From: Pseudescherichia vulneris NBRC 102420
GTDB taxonomy: Bacteria; Pseudomonadota; Gammaproteobacteria; Enterobacterales; Enterobacteriaceae
Reading direction: 5' to 3'
Assembly (NCBI RefSeq): GCF_000759795.1
Contig: NZ_BBMZ01000007.1
Coordinates: 337,464 to 401,463, forward strand
Length of the DNA: 64,000 nt
The notes beneath the pieces are model-generated. The model was not told the origin of the DNA, did no database searches, and saw only the letters and a list, made by a program, of their open reading frames with translations. Positions 31,855-46,962 of the stretch are shown in pieces. The translations under genes and the position numbers were made by a program. Numbering within the stretch: the stretch's first letter is position 1; each line of letters begins with the position of its first letter.

Positions 31855-31861
<7 letters not shown>
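31247..31861 (-). CDS. hisI: Bifunctional phosphoribosyl-AMP cyclohydrolase / phosphoribosyl-ATP pyrophosphatase
   Basis: Steps 2 and 3 of histidine synthesis (HisIE, 204 residues). The N-terminal cyclohydrolase half has [16 protein letters not shown] and the Zn/Mg ligands in DCDNDTLL and GPTCHTGT. The C-terminal pyrophosphatase half has [11 protein letters not shown] and a helical [13 protein letters not shown]. It is the last gene of the operon, overlapping hisF by 7 bases. Confidence 0.97.
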
Positions 31862-37366
<5,505 letters not shown>

Positions 37367-37371
37367 GACCA

Positions 37372-38271
37372 TTACTCCATCATCTTCTCAATCGGCAGCA
37401 CCAGAATAGAGCTGGCCCCCAGCGCCTTCAGCTTCTCCATGGTCTCCCAGAACAGCGTTTCGCTGCTGACCATGTGCATCGCCACCCGCTGCTGATCGCC
37501 CGCCAACGGCAGGATGGTCGGGCGCTCAGCACCCGGCAGCAGGGCAATCACCTCGTCCAGACGCTCGGTCGGGGCATGCATCATGATGTATTTTGATTCA
37601 CGGGCCTGGATGACGCCCTGAATACGGGTCAGCAGCTTGTCGATCAGCTGCTGCTTGGCCGCTGGCATCTCGCCGTCGCGCTGGATCAGGCAGGCTTTCG
37701 AGCGGTAGATCACCTCGACCTCACGCAGGCCGTTGGCTTCAAGGGTCGCTCCGGTTGAGACCAGGTCACAGATGGCATCGGCCAGGCCCGCACGCGGGGC
37801 CACTTCCACCGAGCCGTTGAGCAGGCAGGATTTAAATGAGACGCCTTTCTGATCGAGGTAGCGCTTCAGCAGGTGCGGATAGGAGGTGGCGATACGTTTA
37901 CCGTTCAATGCCGCCGGGCCATCCCACGGCTCGTCAACGGCGGTGGCCAGCGACAGGCGGCAGCCGCCAAAATCGAGACGGCGCAGGGTAAAGTAGCGTG
38001 GGTCTTCGCCCTGCGCGCGACGGGTCAGCAACTCCTCTTCCAGCACGTTCTCACCGATAATGCCGAGATCCACCACGCCGTCCATGACCAGCCCCGGAAT
38101 GTCGTCGTCACGCACGCGCAGAATATCGATGGGCATGTTCTCTGCCAGCGCAATCAGGCGCTGCGTGTGCAGATTGATTTTAATGCCGCAGCGGGCCAGC
38201 AGTTCGCGTGAATCATCGCTTAAACGGCCAGATTTCTGCATAGCTATGCGTAAACGGGAGTTATCTAACAT
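37372..38271 (-). CDS. hisG: ATP phosphoribosyltransferase
   Basis: First, feedback-inhibited step of histidine synthesis, condensing ATP and PRPP. It is the long form (299 residues) with its C-terminal ACT-like regulatory domain. Visible are the N-terminal [14 protein letters not shown], the [13 protein letters not shown] region and the PRPP-binding [12 protein letters not shown]. It is preceded by the attenuator and leader hisL. Confidence 0.97.
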   Translation of the reverse strand: MLDNSRLRIAMQKSGRLSDDSRELLARCGIKINLHTQRLIALAENMPIDILRVRDDDIPGLVMDGVVDLGIIGENVLEEELLTRRAQGEDPRYFTLRRLDFGGCRLSLATAVDEPWDGPAALNGKRIATSYPHLLKRYLDQKGVSFKSCLLNGSVEVAPRAGLADAICDLVSTGATLEANGLREVEVIYRSKACLIQRDGEMPAAKQQLIDKLLTRIQGVIQARESKYIMMHAPTERLDEVIALLPGAERPTILPLAGDQQRVAMHMVSSETLFWETMEKLKALGASSILVLPIEKMME

Positions 38272-38306
38272 TCTACTTATCCTCTTATCCTGCCTGAATT
38301 AGGTTC

Positions 38307-38342
38307 AAAAAAAAGCCCCCGGAAGAGGATCTTCCGGGGGCT
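38307..38342 (-). terminator. his operon attenuator terminator
   Basis: On the - strand a 12-bp GC-rich stem (arms 38342-38331 and 38325-38314, 5-base loop) runs into eight Us (A-run 38307-38314). It forms when the ribosome clears the histidine codons of hisL. Upstream segments around 38350-38400, such as the GGAAGATC / CTTCCAG pairings, can form the competing structures. This is the classic arrangement of the enterobacterial his attenuator. Confidence 0.95.
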
Positions 38343-38405
38343 TTTTCATGCGTTCATGCACCACTGGAAGATCCAAACGTCTTCCAGCACACATCGCCTG
38401 AAAGA

Positions 38406-38456
38406 CTAGTCAGGATGATGGTGATGATGGTGGTGTTTAAATTGAACGCGTGTCAT
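38406..38456 (-). CDS. hisL: his operon leader peptide
   Basis: A 16-residue leader, MTRVQFKHHHHHHHPD, with seven consecutive histidine codons, the same as in E. coli and Salmonella. Slow translation of the His run at low histidyl-tRNA allows the antiterminator to form and the operon to be transcribed. It lies between the promoter and the attenuator stem. Confidence 0.97.
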   Translation of the reverse strand: MTRVQFKHHHHHHHPD

Positions 38457-38494
38457 AAAATTTCCAATGAATGCTTATTCATGTCTTGTCAATT

Positions 38495-38524
38495 AACCTA
38501 AACCACTTTGCCCGCTGAAAGCAA
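38495..38524 (-). promoter_or_regulatory. his operon promoter
   Basis: On the - strand the -35 is TTGCTT (38524-38519) and the -10 TAGGTT (38500-38495) with an 18-base spacer. This corresponds to the known E. coli hisGp boxes. It lies about 40 bases before hisL. Confidence 0.8.
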
Positions 38525-38630
38525 GGGCTTTTTTTCATCATTACATCATTTCATGTTGCCTTCAGAATTGTCAGTTGCCGTTGCCTGGCGTAGCCTTAAT
38601 CCTAACGTATGAAAGCCGGGAGAATTAAGG

Positions 38631-39455
38631 ATGAAAAAAGTCGCGATTGTCGGTTTAGGCTGGCTGGGGATGCCGCTGGCGCTCTCGCTGCAGTCAAAGG
38701 GCTGGCAGGTTACCGGCAGTAAAACCACCCAGGATGGCGTTGAGGCGGCGCGCATGTGCGGTATTGAAAGCTATCCGCTGAAGCTCGAGCCGGAGCTGGT
38801 GTGTGACGCTGACGACCTGGAAGCGCTGATGAACGTAGATGCGCTGGTGGTCACGCTGCCCGCCCGACGGAGCGGCAGCGGGGATACCTTCTATCTGCAG
38901 GCGGTGCAGGAGATTGTCGACAGCGCGCTGGCGAGGCGTATTCCGCGCATTATCTTTACCAGCTCGACCTCGGTATACGGTAACGCTGAGGGCAACGTCA
39001 AAGAGAGCATGCCGCTGCAACCGGTGACCCACAGCGGGCAAACCTTGAAAGAGCTGGAGGAGTGGCTGCACAACCTGCCAGGCACCTCGGTGGATATCCT
39101 TCGTCTGGCCGGGCTGGTCGGGCCGGGCCGCCATCCGGGGCGCTTCTTCGCCGGTAAAACGGCACCCAACGGCAGCCAGGGCGTTAATCTGGTGCATCTG
39201 GAAGACGTTATCGCCGCGATTACGCTGCTATTGCAGTCGCCGAAGGGCGGCCATATCTACAATCTCTGCGCGCCTAAGCACCCTGCGCGATCCGAATTTT
39301 ACCCGGTGATGGCACGCCAGCTGGGCCTGGCACCGCCGCAGTTTACCGACAGCGACGCGGGCAGCAAGGGCAAGCTTGTTGACGGGAGCCGCATCACCAA
39401 TGAATTAGGGTTCGAGTATCAGTATCCCGATCCGCTGATCATGCCGATGGAATAG
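38631..39455 (+). CDS. yeeZ: YeeZ, NAD(P)-binding SDR-like protein
   Basis: A 274-residue extended-SDR-type protein of unproved function. The N-terminal VGLGWLGMPLAL is a dinucleotide-binding motif, FTSSTSVYG lies in the catalytic strand, and GLVGPGRHPGRF is conserved in the family. However, the usual YxxxK pair is not evident, the position after the S-T-S motif reading THSGQTLKELE. It is adjacent and divergent to the his operon, as in E. coli. Confidence 0.9.
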   Translation: MKKVAIVGLGWLGMPLALSLQSKGWQVTGSKTTQDGVEAARMCGIESYPLKLEPELVCDADDLEALMNVDALVVTLPARRSGSGDTFYLQAVQEIVDSALARRIPRIIFTSSTSVYGNAEGNVKESMPLQPVTHSGQTLKELEEWLHNLPGTSVDILRLAGLVGPGRHPGRFFAGKTAPNGSQGVNLVHLEDVIAAITLLLQSPKGGHIYNLCAPKHPARSEFYPVMARQLGLAPPQFTDSDAGSKGKLVDGSRITNELGFEYQYPDPLIMPME

Positions 39456-39497
39456 GGCAGCAGCCTGGGGACTGGTCGCACACCCTGTGGGGCGAAC

Positions 39498-40427
39498 ATG
39501 AAACCATTGCTGGATGTTCTCGTTATCCTTGATGCCCTCGAAAAAGAGGGCAGCTTTGCTGCGGCCTCGGCGAAGCTCTATAAAACCCCCTCTGCGCTGA
39601 GCTATACCGTGCATAAGCTGGAGAGCGATCTCAACATCCAGCTTCTTGACCGCAGCGGCCATCGGGCAACCTTTACCCGCACTGGCCAGATGCTGCTGGA
39701 GAAGGGGCGAGAGGTGCTGCACTCGGTGCGCGAGCTAGAGAAGCAGGCAATTAAGCTCAACGAGGGCTGGGAGAACCAGCTTACCATTGGCGTGGATGAC
39801 ACTTTTCCCTTCTCGCTGCTGCTACCGCTTATCGACACCTTTTATCAGCAGCACAACGTGACTCGGCTAAAATTTATCAACGGCGTGCTGTCTGGCTCGT
39901 GGGAGGCGCTCATTCAGGGGCGGGCCGACGTGATTGTGGGTGCGCTGCACGACCCACCCTCACTGAGCGGGTTTGGCTTTGCCAGGATCGGCAGTCTGGA
40001 TCAGGTGTTTGCCGTCGCCGCTCACCATCCGCTGGCCCTGGTGGCAGAGCCGCTGCCCCGGCGCGAGATCAAACGCCATCGCGCTATCGTAGTAGGGGAG
40101 GCAAGACCGGGCTGCTCACGCTCCCAGCTACTGCTGGAGGATCAGGAGGTGATCGCGGTTTTTGATTTTAAGGCTAAACTGGATCTGCTCATTGGCGGTC
40201 TTGGCTGTGGTTATCTGCCGCGCTATCTGGCGCAGCCGTTTTTAAACAGCGGCGCGCTGGTAGAGAAACAGGTAGTGGCGCACATCTCAAGCGAACCGGT
40301 ATGGATTGGCTGGAATGAGCAGACAGCAGGGCTGGCAAGCGGCTGGTGGTGCACGGAAATTTTAGCAAATAGTGCGATCGCTGGCGTTTACAAACCGGTG
40401 AGTGGCCGTGAATCGGGCGTGAGTTAA
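39498..40427 (+). CDS. yeeY: LysR-family regulator YeeY
   Basis: A 309-residue LysR-type transcription regulator. The N-terminal winged helix-turn-helix (residues about 1-60: ALEKEGSFAAASAKLYKTPSA, then LDRSGHRATFT) is followed by a linker helix and a periplasmic-binding-like effector domain. It is encoded 42 bases after yeeZ. Its position before plaP suggests a link with that importer, but there is no direct evidence here. Confidence 0.9.
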   Translation: MKPLLDVLVILDALEKEGSFAAASAKLYKTPSALSYTVHKLESDLNIQLLDRSGHRATFTRTGQMLLEKGREVLHSVRELEKQAIKLNEGWENQLTIGVDDTFPFSLLLPLIDTFYQQHNVTRLKFINGVLSGSWEALIQGRADVIVGALHDPPSLSGFGFARIGSLDQVFAVAAHHPLALVAEPLPRREIKRHRAIVVGEARPGCSRSQLLLEDQEVIAVFDFKAKLDLLIGGLGCGYLPRYLAQPFLNSGALVEKQVVAHISSEPVWIGWNEQTAGLASGWWCTEILANSAIAGVYKPVSGRESGVS

Positions 40428-40638
40428 AAAAGATGGCCTGATGGGTGTATGCCATCTTGTCATCGCGCCTCAGTTTGGGGCAAAATATGTCGCCTGCAAA
40501 AAATGACACTAACCGACGTTAAACGCGTCGGTTATTTTTTTGCATCAAAACGTCATTTAAAACCAAGAGGCCGGGCTTCGTACCGGATAGATACACATTT
40601 AAAAACCGACAGTCGTTGTCGCTGAGGAAAGAAACAAA

Positions 40639-40701
40639 ATGGGGCAATTTTTTGCTATTGCGACGGCATTCGCCGTAATGGGGGCTGACCATGTCGCATA
40701 A
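40639..40701 (+). CDS. yoeI: Small protein YoeI
   Basis: A 20-codon frame, [20 protein letters not shown], with a GAGGAAAG ribosome binding site. It matches the E. coli small membrane protein YoeI (MGQFFAYATAFAV... in E. coli). It overlaps the plaP start by 11 bases, so it may couple translation of plaP. It is short and hydrophobic. Confidence 0.85.
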   Translation: MGQFFAIATAFAVMGADHVA

Positions 40702-42049
40702 CGTTACTCCAAAAACCTCTCGCGTGGAACTGCGTAAATCGCTTACGTTGATTCCGGTTGTTATGATGGGTCTTGCCTATATGCAGCCGATGACGCTGTT
40801 CGATACGTTCGGCATTGTCTCTGGTCTGACCGATGGTCATGTCGCGACCGCGTATGCGTTTGCGCTGGTGGCTATTCTCTTTACTGCGTTGAGCTACGGT
40901 AAACTGGTGCGTCGTTTCCCGTCCGCTGGCTCAGCCTACACCTATGCCCAAAAATCCATTAGCCCGGCCGTGGGCTTTATGGTGGGCTGGTCGTCGCTGC
41001 TGGACTACCTGTTCATGCCGATGATCAACATTCTGCTGGCTAAAATTTACTTCGAAGCGCTGGTACCCAGCGTGCCGTCGTGGATCTTTGTGGTGGCGCT
41101 GGTGGCCTTTATGACCATCTCGAACCTGCGCAGCATTAAATCCGTTGCTAACTTCAACACCCTGATCGTTATCTTGCAGATGGGTATTGTGGCGGCTATC
41201 GTCGGCCTGATTGTGTACGGCGTGGCGCACGGTGAAGGCGCGGGTACGCTGACCAGCACCCGTCCGTTCTGGTCAGAAGGCGCGCACGTGGTACCGATGA
41301 TCACCGGTGCGACCATTCTGTGCTTCTCGTTCCTGGGCTTCGACGGCATCTCTTCTCTCTCGGAAGAGACCAAAGACGCCGAGCGCGTGATCCCGAAAGC
41401 GATCTTCCTGACGGCGCTGATTGGCGGCCTGGTGTTTATCGTGGCTTCCTACTTCCTGCAACTCTATTTCCCGGATATCAGCCGCTTCAAAGATCCTGAT
41501 GCGTCTCAGCCGGAAATCATGCTCTACGTGGCGGGTAAAACCTTCCAGTTCGGCGTGCTGGTCTTCTCGACCATTACCGTACTGGCCTCCGGCATGGCGG
41601 CGCACGCGGGCGTTTCCCGCCTGATGTACGTGATGGGCCGCGACGGCGTATTCCCGAGCCGCTTCTTTGGCTACGTGCACCCGAAATGGCGCACCCCGGC
41701 CTGGAACGTGCTGCTGGTGGGCGCGATTGCCCTGCTGGCGATTAACTTTGACCTGGTTACTGCAACGGCGCTGATTAACTTCGGTGCGCTGGTGGCCTTT
41801 ACCTTCGTTAACCTGTCGGTGATTTCACAGTTCTGGATCCGTGAGAAGCGTAACAAAACGCTGAAAGATCACTTCCAGTACCTGATCCTGCCGTTGTGCG
41901 GTGCGCTGACCGTAGGTGCGCTGTGGCTGAACCTGGAAGAGAGCTCAATGATTCTGGGCCTGATCTGGGGCGGTATTGGTCTGGTTTACCTGGCCTGCGT
42001 AACCAAAAGCTTCCGCAACCCGGTCCCGCAGTACGAAGACGTTGCGTAA
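40691..42049 (+). CDS. plaP: Putrescine importer PlaP
   Basis: APC-superfamily amino acid/polyamine permease (452 residues, about 12 membrane helices), an E. coli YeeF/PlaP orthologue that takes up putrescine. Visible are the first helix [19 protein letters not shown], the [11 protein letters not shown] loop and the [14 protein letters not shown] helix 6 region, all typical of the family. It overlaps yoeI and has an intrinsic terminator downstream. Confidence 0.94.
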   Translation: MSHNVTPKTSRVELRKSLTLIPVVMMGLAYMQPMTLFDTFGIVSGLTDGHVATAYAFALVAILFTALSYGKLVRRFPSAGSAYTYAQKSISPAVGFMVGWSSLLDYLFMPMINILLAKIYFEALVPSVPSWIFVVALVAFMTISNLRSIKSVANFNTLIVILQMGIVAAIVGLIVYGVAHGEGAGTLTSTRPFWSEGAHVVPMITGATILCFSFLGFDGISSLSEETKDAERVIPKAIFLTALIGGLVFIVASYFLQLYFPDISRFKDPDASQPEIMLYVAGKTFQFGVLVFSTITVLASGMAAHAGVSRLMYVMGRDGVFPSRFFGYVHPKWRTPAWNVLLVGAIALLAINFDLVTATALINFGALVAFTFVNLSVISQFWIREKRNKTLKDHFQYLILPLCGALTVGALWLNLEESSMILGLIWGGIGLVYLACVTKSFRNPVPQYEDVA

Positions 42050-42067
42050 CTGCACGAACGCGTAAAA

Positions 42068-42100
42068 CAAAAAAGCCAGCTGAGAAGCTGGCTTTTTTTA
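42068..42100 (+). terminator. Terminator of plaP
   Basis: An 11-bp stem (AAAAGCCAGCT / AGCTGGCTTTT, 42071-42081 with 42086-42096) with a GAGA tetraloop and a T-run. The A-run on the left would also let it act on the opposite strand after sbcB, though the REP pair lies between. Confidence 0.92.
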
Positions 42101-42120
42101 TGCGATGCTGTATGTCAAAA

Positions 42121-42194
42121 GTAGGCCGGATAAGCGCAGCGCCATCCGGCAGTGTCGCTCATGTCGGGCGGCGGCTCTGCCTTGCCCGACCTAC
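42121..42194. repeat. Pair of inverted REP elements (BIME)
   Basis: Two REP units in head-to-tail inverted arrangement. The first (42121-42150) is a textbook GTAGGCCGGATAAGCGCAGC unit ending GCCATCCGGC. The second (42163-42194) is the GTCGGGCGG ... GCCCGACCTAC type, in opposite orientation. They lie in the convergent gap between plaP and sbcB, where they are typical. Confidence 0.88.
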
Positions 42195-42203
42195 AATCAT
42201 TAT

Positions 42204-43628
42204 TCACACTATCTCTTGCGCGTACTGATACAGAGCTTTAATCAGGGCGATCTTCTCGCTGTTGCCCTCGTGCTGCTGGTACAACCCCTCTAACTCTTCC
42301 GCCCAGGCCTGCAAAAATTCCGGGGTAAAAACGTTACGCCGATGCTGGAGCCAGCGTTGCTGCTCGTTTTCATCCAGCGTGCCGGGGAAATTGCGCGCCC
42401 GGTAGTTAAACAGCAGCTTCTCAATGCGCTTGTCGGCAAAGGTAATATCCAGCGCCGGCAGGTTTTGCGGATCGGTTGCCAGCACGATTTTCATCGCTGC
42501 ACGATCGGCGTCGCTAAAGAAGCCGTTATAGAGCTGGGCATCAACGTTATCCGATGGCACAAACGGCTCGGCTTCGGCGAAGATAGCCAGCACTTTTTCC
42601 CGCACGTCTGGGTTGTCGCGCAGAATTTGCAGGTTCGCCAGGCACGCCTGACGGTTTATACCCAGCCGATCGGCGTCTTCCGGACGCAGGGTATTCGCCT
42701 GCGCCAGCACCGGGCACTTATTGAGGTGCACCAGCTTCACCGGTACGGGGGACTCATCGCCCAGATCCGCTTTAGGCGTGTAGAGACGCTCGCGCAGCGC
42801 ATCGGCGTTCAATTCCAGCAGAGGAGACATATCCCCGGCCAGGTCAACCATGATCACCGCGTTTCGGTTTTCGGGGTGCCAGGCCAGCGGCGCAACCCAG
42901 CTGGTATTGCCGCGATCGGCACCGAACATACCGGAGACGTGCACCAGCGGCTTCATCTGCGGCACGTCGATCAGGGTGATGAGCTTCTGCTTACTGCGGT
43001 AGGTGTAGAGGTAGTGAAACAGCTTGGGCTGGCGGGCTTTAACCAGTTGCGCCATGGCAATAGTGGCATAGACATCTGCCATCGCGTCGTGGGCGTTGCT
43101 GTGCTCAATGCCGTTGGCCTGGGTAAGATGTTCAAGGCGGAAGCTTGGCAGGCCGTCATCGTTCTCCGGCCAGTTGATGCCCTCCGGGCGCAGCGCGTAG
43201 CAGGCGCGCATCACGTCCAGTAGATCCCAGCGGGAGTTGCCATGCTGCCAGCTCCAGGCGTAGGGATCGTAGAAGTTACGGTAGAAAACGTTGCGGGTGA
43301 CTTCATCATCAAAGCGAACGTTGTTATAACCCACCACGCAGGTTTCCGGCACGGTGAAGATGTCATGGATCCGCTTCGCAAAGGCGGCTTCGTTGTCGCC
43401 TTTTTCCCGGGCGATCTGCGGCGTGATGCCGGTGATCATCACGGCCTCCGGCTGCGGCAGGTAGTCATCCGCAGGCTGGCAATAGAACACCTCCGGCTCG
43501 CCAATCGGTGTGAAATCCTCATCGGTGCGGAGGGCGGCAAACTGCGCCGGCCGATCCAGCGACGGGCTGGTCCCGAAGGTCTCGTAGTCGTGAAAAAGGA
43601 AAGTGGGCTGCGCAGCGGAATCTGACAC
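42204..43628 (-). CDS. sbcB: Exodeoxyribonuclease I
   Basis: 3'-to-5' single-strand DNA exonuclease used in recombination and mismatch repair (474 residues). DEDD catalytic residues are visible at the N-terminus (FHDYETFGTSP, near residue 13), in GYNNVRFDDEVTRN, and in HSNAHDAMADV. The SH3-like and C-terminal helical domains are complete. The start lies upstream of dacD's divergent gap. Confidence 0.96.
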   Translation of the reverse strand: MSDSAAQPTFLFHDYETFGTSPSLDRPAQFAALRTDEDFTPIGEPEVFYCQPADDYLPQPEAVMITGITPQIAREKGDNEAAFAKRIHDIFTVPETCVVGYNNVRFDDEVTRNVFYRNFYDPYAWSWQHGNSRWDLLDVMRACYALRPEGINWPENDDGLPSFRLEHLTQANGIEHSNAHDAMADVYATIAMAQLVKARQPKLFHYLYTYRSKQKLITLIDVPQMKPLVHVSGMFGADRGNTSWVAPLAWHPENRNAVIMVDLAGDMSPLLELNADALRERLYTPKADLGDESPVPVKLVHLNKCPVLAQANTLRPEDADRLGINRQACLANLQILRDNPDVREKVLAIFAEAEPFVPSDNVDAQLYNGFFSDADRAAMKIVLATDPQNLPALDITFADKRIEKLLFNYRARNFPGTLDENEQQRWLQHRRNVFTPEFLQAWAEELEGLYQQHEGNSEKIALIKALYQYAQEIV

Positions 43629-43836
43629 CTGAAATCGTCCTGTTGTTATATGACCTCTTTATGGTAAACCATGCCGCCCGCTAAACAGAAATAAAAGCGC
43701 TGTTTTTGCCAGAACTGGGTGACTGCTTCCGCCGTGCGCCTCCTCACTGTCACATTTGTTTGCAATTGTTCCAGGATTCGACACAACATTTTCCGTACAA
43801 AGGTCAGCTCTTTTGTCACACCTTAAGGATATCCTC

Positions 43837-45000
43837 TTGAAACGCCGTTTGTTTATTGCCGCTTCCCTCCTTGCTGTTTGCGTGAATTCTGCGCTGGCTG
43901 CCGATCCCGCTTTTGCTGTACAGCCTCCGCAGATCCAGGCCGGTGCCTGGGTATTAATGGACTACACCACGGGGCAGATATTGACCGCAGGCAATGAACA
44001 TCAGCAGCGTAACCCAGCCAGCTTGACCAAGCTGATGACCGGCTACGTGGTTGACCGCGCTATCGATAGCAAGCGCATTACACCGGACGATATTGTTACC
44101 GTTGGTAAAGACGCCTGGGCCAAGGGAAACCCGGTATTTGATGGCTCCTCGCTGATGTTTATCAAACCGGGGGATCGCATCACGGTACGTGATTTGAGCC
44201 GTGGCCTGATCGTTGACTCCGGCAACGACGCCTGCGTGGCGCTGGCGGACTATGTTGCTGGCGGCCAGCCGCAGTTTGTGAAGATGATGAACAGCTATGC
44301 GCAGAAGCTCAACCTGCGCGATACCCACTTTGAGACCGTCCACGGTCTGGATGCGCCGGGCCAGCACAGCTCGGCCTACGATCTGGCCGTACTCTCCCGA
44401 GCTATCATTCACGGTGAGCCCGAGTTCTATCACATGTATAGCGAGAAGAGCCTCACCTGGAACGGCATCACCCAGCAGAACCGTAACGGCCTGCTGTGGG
44501 ATAAGTCGCTCAACGTCGACGGCCTGAAAACTGGCCACACCTCCGGGGCGGGCTTTAACCTTATCGCCTCCAGCGTTAACGGCCAGCGGCGGCTGATTGC
44601 GGTGGTGATGGGGGGTGAGAGCCCGAAAGGGCGTGAGGAGCAGGCGCGCAAGCTGCTGCACTGGGGCGATGATAACTTCGATACCGTACAGATCCTGCAT
44701 AAGGGGAAACAGGTGGGGAGCGAGCGCGTCTGGTACGGCGATAAAGAGAAGGTGGCGCTGGGTACGGACCGCGACTTCTGGCTGGCGCTGCCGAAGGCCG
44801 ATCTGGACCATATTAAAGCCAAGTACGTACTGAATGGTAAAGAGCTGGAAGCCCCAATGCCCGCGAACCAGAAGGTTGGCGAGGTCGAGCTGTATGATAA
44901 CGGCAAGCTGGTTGCCCGTTCACCGCTGGTCACCCTGGAAGCGATTGAGAAAGGCGGCGTGTTCTCTCGCCTGAGCGACTATCTGCACCACGTCCTGTAA
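43837..45000 (+). CDS. dacD: D-alanyl-D-alanine carboxypeptidase DacD (PBP6b)
   Basis: Periplasmic DD-carboxypeptidase that trims the terminal D-Ala from peptidoglycan stem peptides (387 residues). It has a signal peptide (MKRRLFIAASLLAV ... SALAA), an active-site SxxK in SLTKLMTG, SGN in DSGNDAC and KTG in LKTGHTSGAG. A C-terminal beta domain ends in an amphipathic membrane anchor (FSRLSDYLHHVL). I use a TTG start at 43837, which gives MKRRL as in E. coli, with AAGGAT just upstream. An in-frame upstream ATG at 43756 would add a non-homologous extension ahead of the signal peptide. Confidence 0.93.
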   Translation: MKRRLFIAASLLAVCVNSALAADPAFAVQPPQIQAGAWVLMDYTTGQILTAGNEHQQRNPASLTKLMTGYVVDRAIDSKRITPDDIVTVGKDAWAKGNPVFDGSSLMFIKPGDRITVRDLSRGLIVDSGNDACVALADYVAGGQPQFVKMMNSYAQKLNLRDTHFETVHGLDAPGQHSSAYDLAVLSRAIIHGEPEFYHMYSEKSLTWNGITQQNRNGLLWDKSLNVDGLKTGHTSGAGFNLIASSVNGQRRLIAVVMGGESPKGREEQARKLLHWGDDNFDTVQILHKGKQVGSERVWYGDKEKVALGTDRDFWLALPKADLDHIKAKYVLNGKELEAPMPANQKVGEVELYDNGKLVARSPLVTLEAIEKGGVFSRLSDYLHHVL

Positions 45001-45082
45001 GAAGCGGCGGGCAGGCTGGCAACTCTGCGAGTCTGCTCGCATACTGAACAGGCCAGGGGTGACAAAGCCCCTAAAAAAGAGA

Positions 45083-45098
45083 GTGTATATCCATACAG
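45083..45098 (+). promoter_or_regulatory. LexA (SOS) box of sbmC
   Basis: GTGT-ATATCCAT-ACAG fits the CTGT-N8-ACAG SOS-box with one mismatch in the left arm. It lies 20 bases before the sbmC start, and sbmC is an SOS gene in E. coli. Confidence 0.75.
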
Positions 45099-45117
45099 CA
45101 ATCATCGCGGAGGCAGC

Positions 45118-45591
45118 ATGGACTACAGTATCAAACAGCTCGATAAGCGCACCATTGCCGGGTTTCATCTGGTAGGACCGTGGGAAAAGACCGTTAAGCA
45201 GGGCTTTGAACAGCTCACGCTATGGGTGCAAACCAAACATCTCCAGCCGCAGGAGTGGATCGCCGTTTACTACGATAACCCCGACGAAGTCCCACCGGAG
45301 AAGCTGCGCGCCGACACGGTCATTTCGGTACCCGAAGACTTTACCGTCCCGGAAAATAGCGAAGGGGTGATCCTGAGCGAGCTGCCCGGTGGTCAGTACG
45401 CCGTGGCCAGGGCGCGGGTCTATAACGAAGAGTTTGAAAAAACCTGGGATCTCTTTTTTGACAGCCTGCTCCCGGATGCCTACTACCAGATAGCGGCCCG
45501 GCCCTGCTTTGAGCGCTACCTGAATGCGGACAGCAGCAGCGGCTACTGGGACGTTGAGATGCACATTCCCGTTGAGCCCAAATCACGTTAA
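45118..45591 (+). CDS. sbmC: DNA gyrase inhibitor SbmC
   Basis: GyrI-like protein (157 residues) that protects gyrase from microcin B17 and other poisons. The SHV-fold sequence begins [20 protein letters not shown] and has [14 protein letters not shown], with the C-terminal [11 protein letters not shown] as in E. coli. Ribosome binding site GCGGAGG is near the start. The upstream SOS box suggests damage-inducible expression. Confidence 0.93.
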   Translation: MDYSIKQLDKRTIAGFHLVGPWEKTVKQGFEQLTLWVQTKHLQPQEWIAVYYDNPDEVPPEKLRADTVISVPEDFTVPENSEGVILSELPGGQYAVARARVYNEEFEKTWDLFFDSLLPDAYYQIAARPCFERYLNADSSSGYWDVEMHIPVEPKSR

Positions 45592-45737
45592 GCGCCCGCT
45601 TACCGTTGATCCTGTCGGCCTGTTTACTGATTTTAATCATTTAAAGCAGTTTTTACGGGGCTTTTGGTCACAACGCCGAGGCCCCGGCGCGAAAATTCGC
45701 TACAATTGCGCCTTTGTCGTTTTAGCCGGAGAGCGTG

Positions 45738-46796
45738 GTGCGCACCGACAAATCACTTAGCCCGTTTGAAATACGCCTGTATCGTCACTATCGCCTCGTG
45801 CACGGGGCCAGGATAGCGCTGGCGTTTATTCTGACCTTTCTGCTGGTGCGTCTGCTGGACGTGCCGGAGGGCACCTGGCCACTGATCACCCTGGTGGTGA
45901 TCATGGGGCCGATCTCCTTCTGGGGAAACGTTGTACCGCGTGCCTTCGAGCGTATCGGCGGTACTATCTTCGGCTCAGCGCTGGGGCTGATTGCCCTGAA
46001 GCTTGAAGTCATCTCTCTGCCGCTGATGCTGCTCTGGTGCGCCGCCGCGATGTTTCTCTGCGGCTGGCTGGCGTTGGGCAAGAAACCCTATCAGGCGCTG
46101 CTGATCGGCATCACGCTTGCCGTGGTGGTGGGCGCCCCGGCGGGGGATATGACCATCGCCCTGTGGCGCGGCGGGGATGTGATCTTAGGCTCGCTGCTGG
46201 CGATGCTGTTTACCGGCATCTGGCCGCAACGGGCGTTTCTGCACTGGCGCATCCAGATGGCGAACTACGTCACGCAATTTAACCGGGTCTATCAGGCGGG
46301 CTTCTCTCCGAACCTGGTGGAGCGCCCGCGGCTGGAGAAGCATCTGCAAAACATCCTCAACGACGTGGTGAAGATGCGCGGCCTGATTGTGCCAGCCAGC
46401 AAAGAGACGCACATTCAAAAAGCGATTTTCGAAGCTATTCAGACCGTAAGCCGCAACATGGTGTGTATGCTTGAGCTGCAGATCAACGCCCACTGGGCGT
46501 CGCGCGCCAGCCACTTCGTAATGCTTAACGCCCGGACGATCCGCGAGACCCAAACTATGACGCAGCAAACGCTGCTCACCATCGCCCATGCGCTCTACGA
46601 AGGCAATCCGCAGCCGATCCTTGCTAATAGCGAGCGGCTTAACGAGATTGTGGCGGAGCTGCGGGAGCTGATCCAACAGCATAAAGATGAGACGCTGGCG
46701 GAAACGCCTATGCACGGCTACGTGTGGTTAAGCATGGAGCTGGCCCGGCAGCTGGAGCTGCTTTCGCATCTTATCTGCCGGGCGCTGCGCAAATAA
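45738..46796 (+). CDS. yeeA: Inner membrane protein YeeA
   Basis: A 352-residue protein of the aromatic acid exporter (AaeB-like) superfamily with about six N-terminal membrane helices and a long cytoplasmic C-terminal helical part. Function unknown. Start chosen at GTG 45738 (MRTDKSLSPFE, matching E. coli MRADKSLSPFE) with GGAGAG 4 bases upstream. A GTG at 45735 is only 1 base from that site. The end RALRK is conserved. Confidence 0.91.
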   Translation: MRTDKSLSPFEIRLYRHYRLVHGARIALAFILTFLLVRLLDVPEGTWPLITLVVIMGPISFWGNVVPRAFERIGGTIFGSALGLIALKLEVISLPLMLLWCAAAMFLCGWLALGKKPYQALLIGITLAVVVGAPAGDMTIALWRGGDVILGSLLAMLFTGIWPQRAFLHWRIQMANYVTQFNRVYQAGFSPNLVERPRLEKHLQNILNDVVKMRGLIVPASKETHIQKAIFEAIQTVSRNMVCMLELQINAHWASRASHFVMLNARTIRETQTMTQQTLLTIAHALYEGNPQPILANSERLNEIVAELRELIQQHKDETLAETPMHGYVWLSMELARQLELLSHLICRALRK

Positions 46797-46962
46797 GCCG
46801 CATCCGTAAGTGAATCAGTAGCAGGTTGTTTCGATTCAGCCAGATTTAGCGTTATGATATCTAGAGGGATAAAATCATTGTCATCAGCAACGGCTGAAAG
46901 TATGTTTACCCTATAGCGGTTGCTTTAACGAATCCGAATCCGATATTAGCAGGGGTGTAAAA

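Noticed and set aside
42342..43223. A 293-codon frame on the + strand across sbcB
   Set aside because: Antisense shadow of sbcB, with no start signal or family resemblance.
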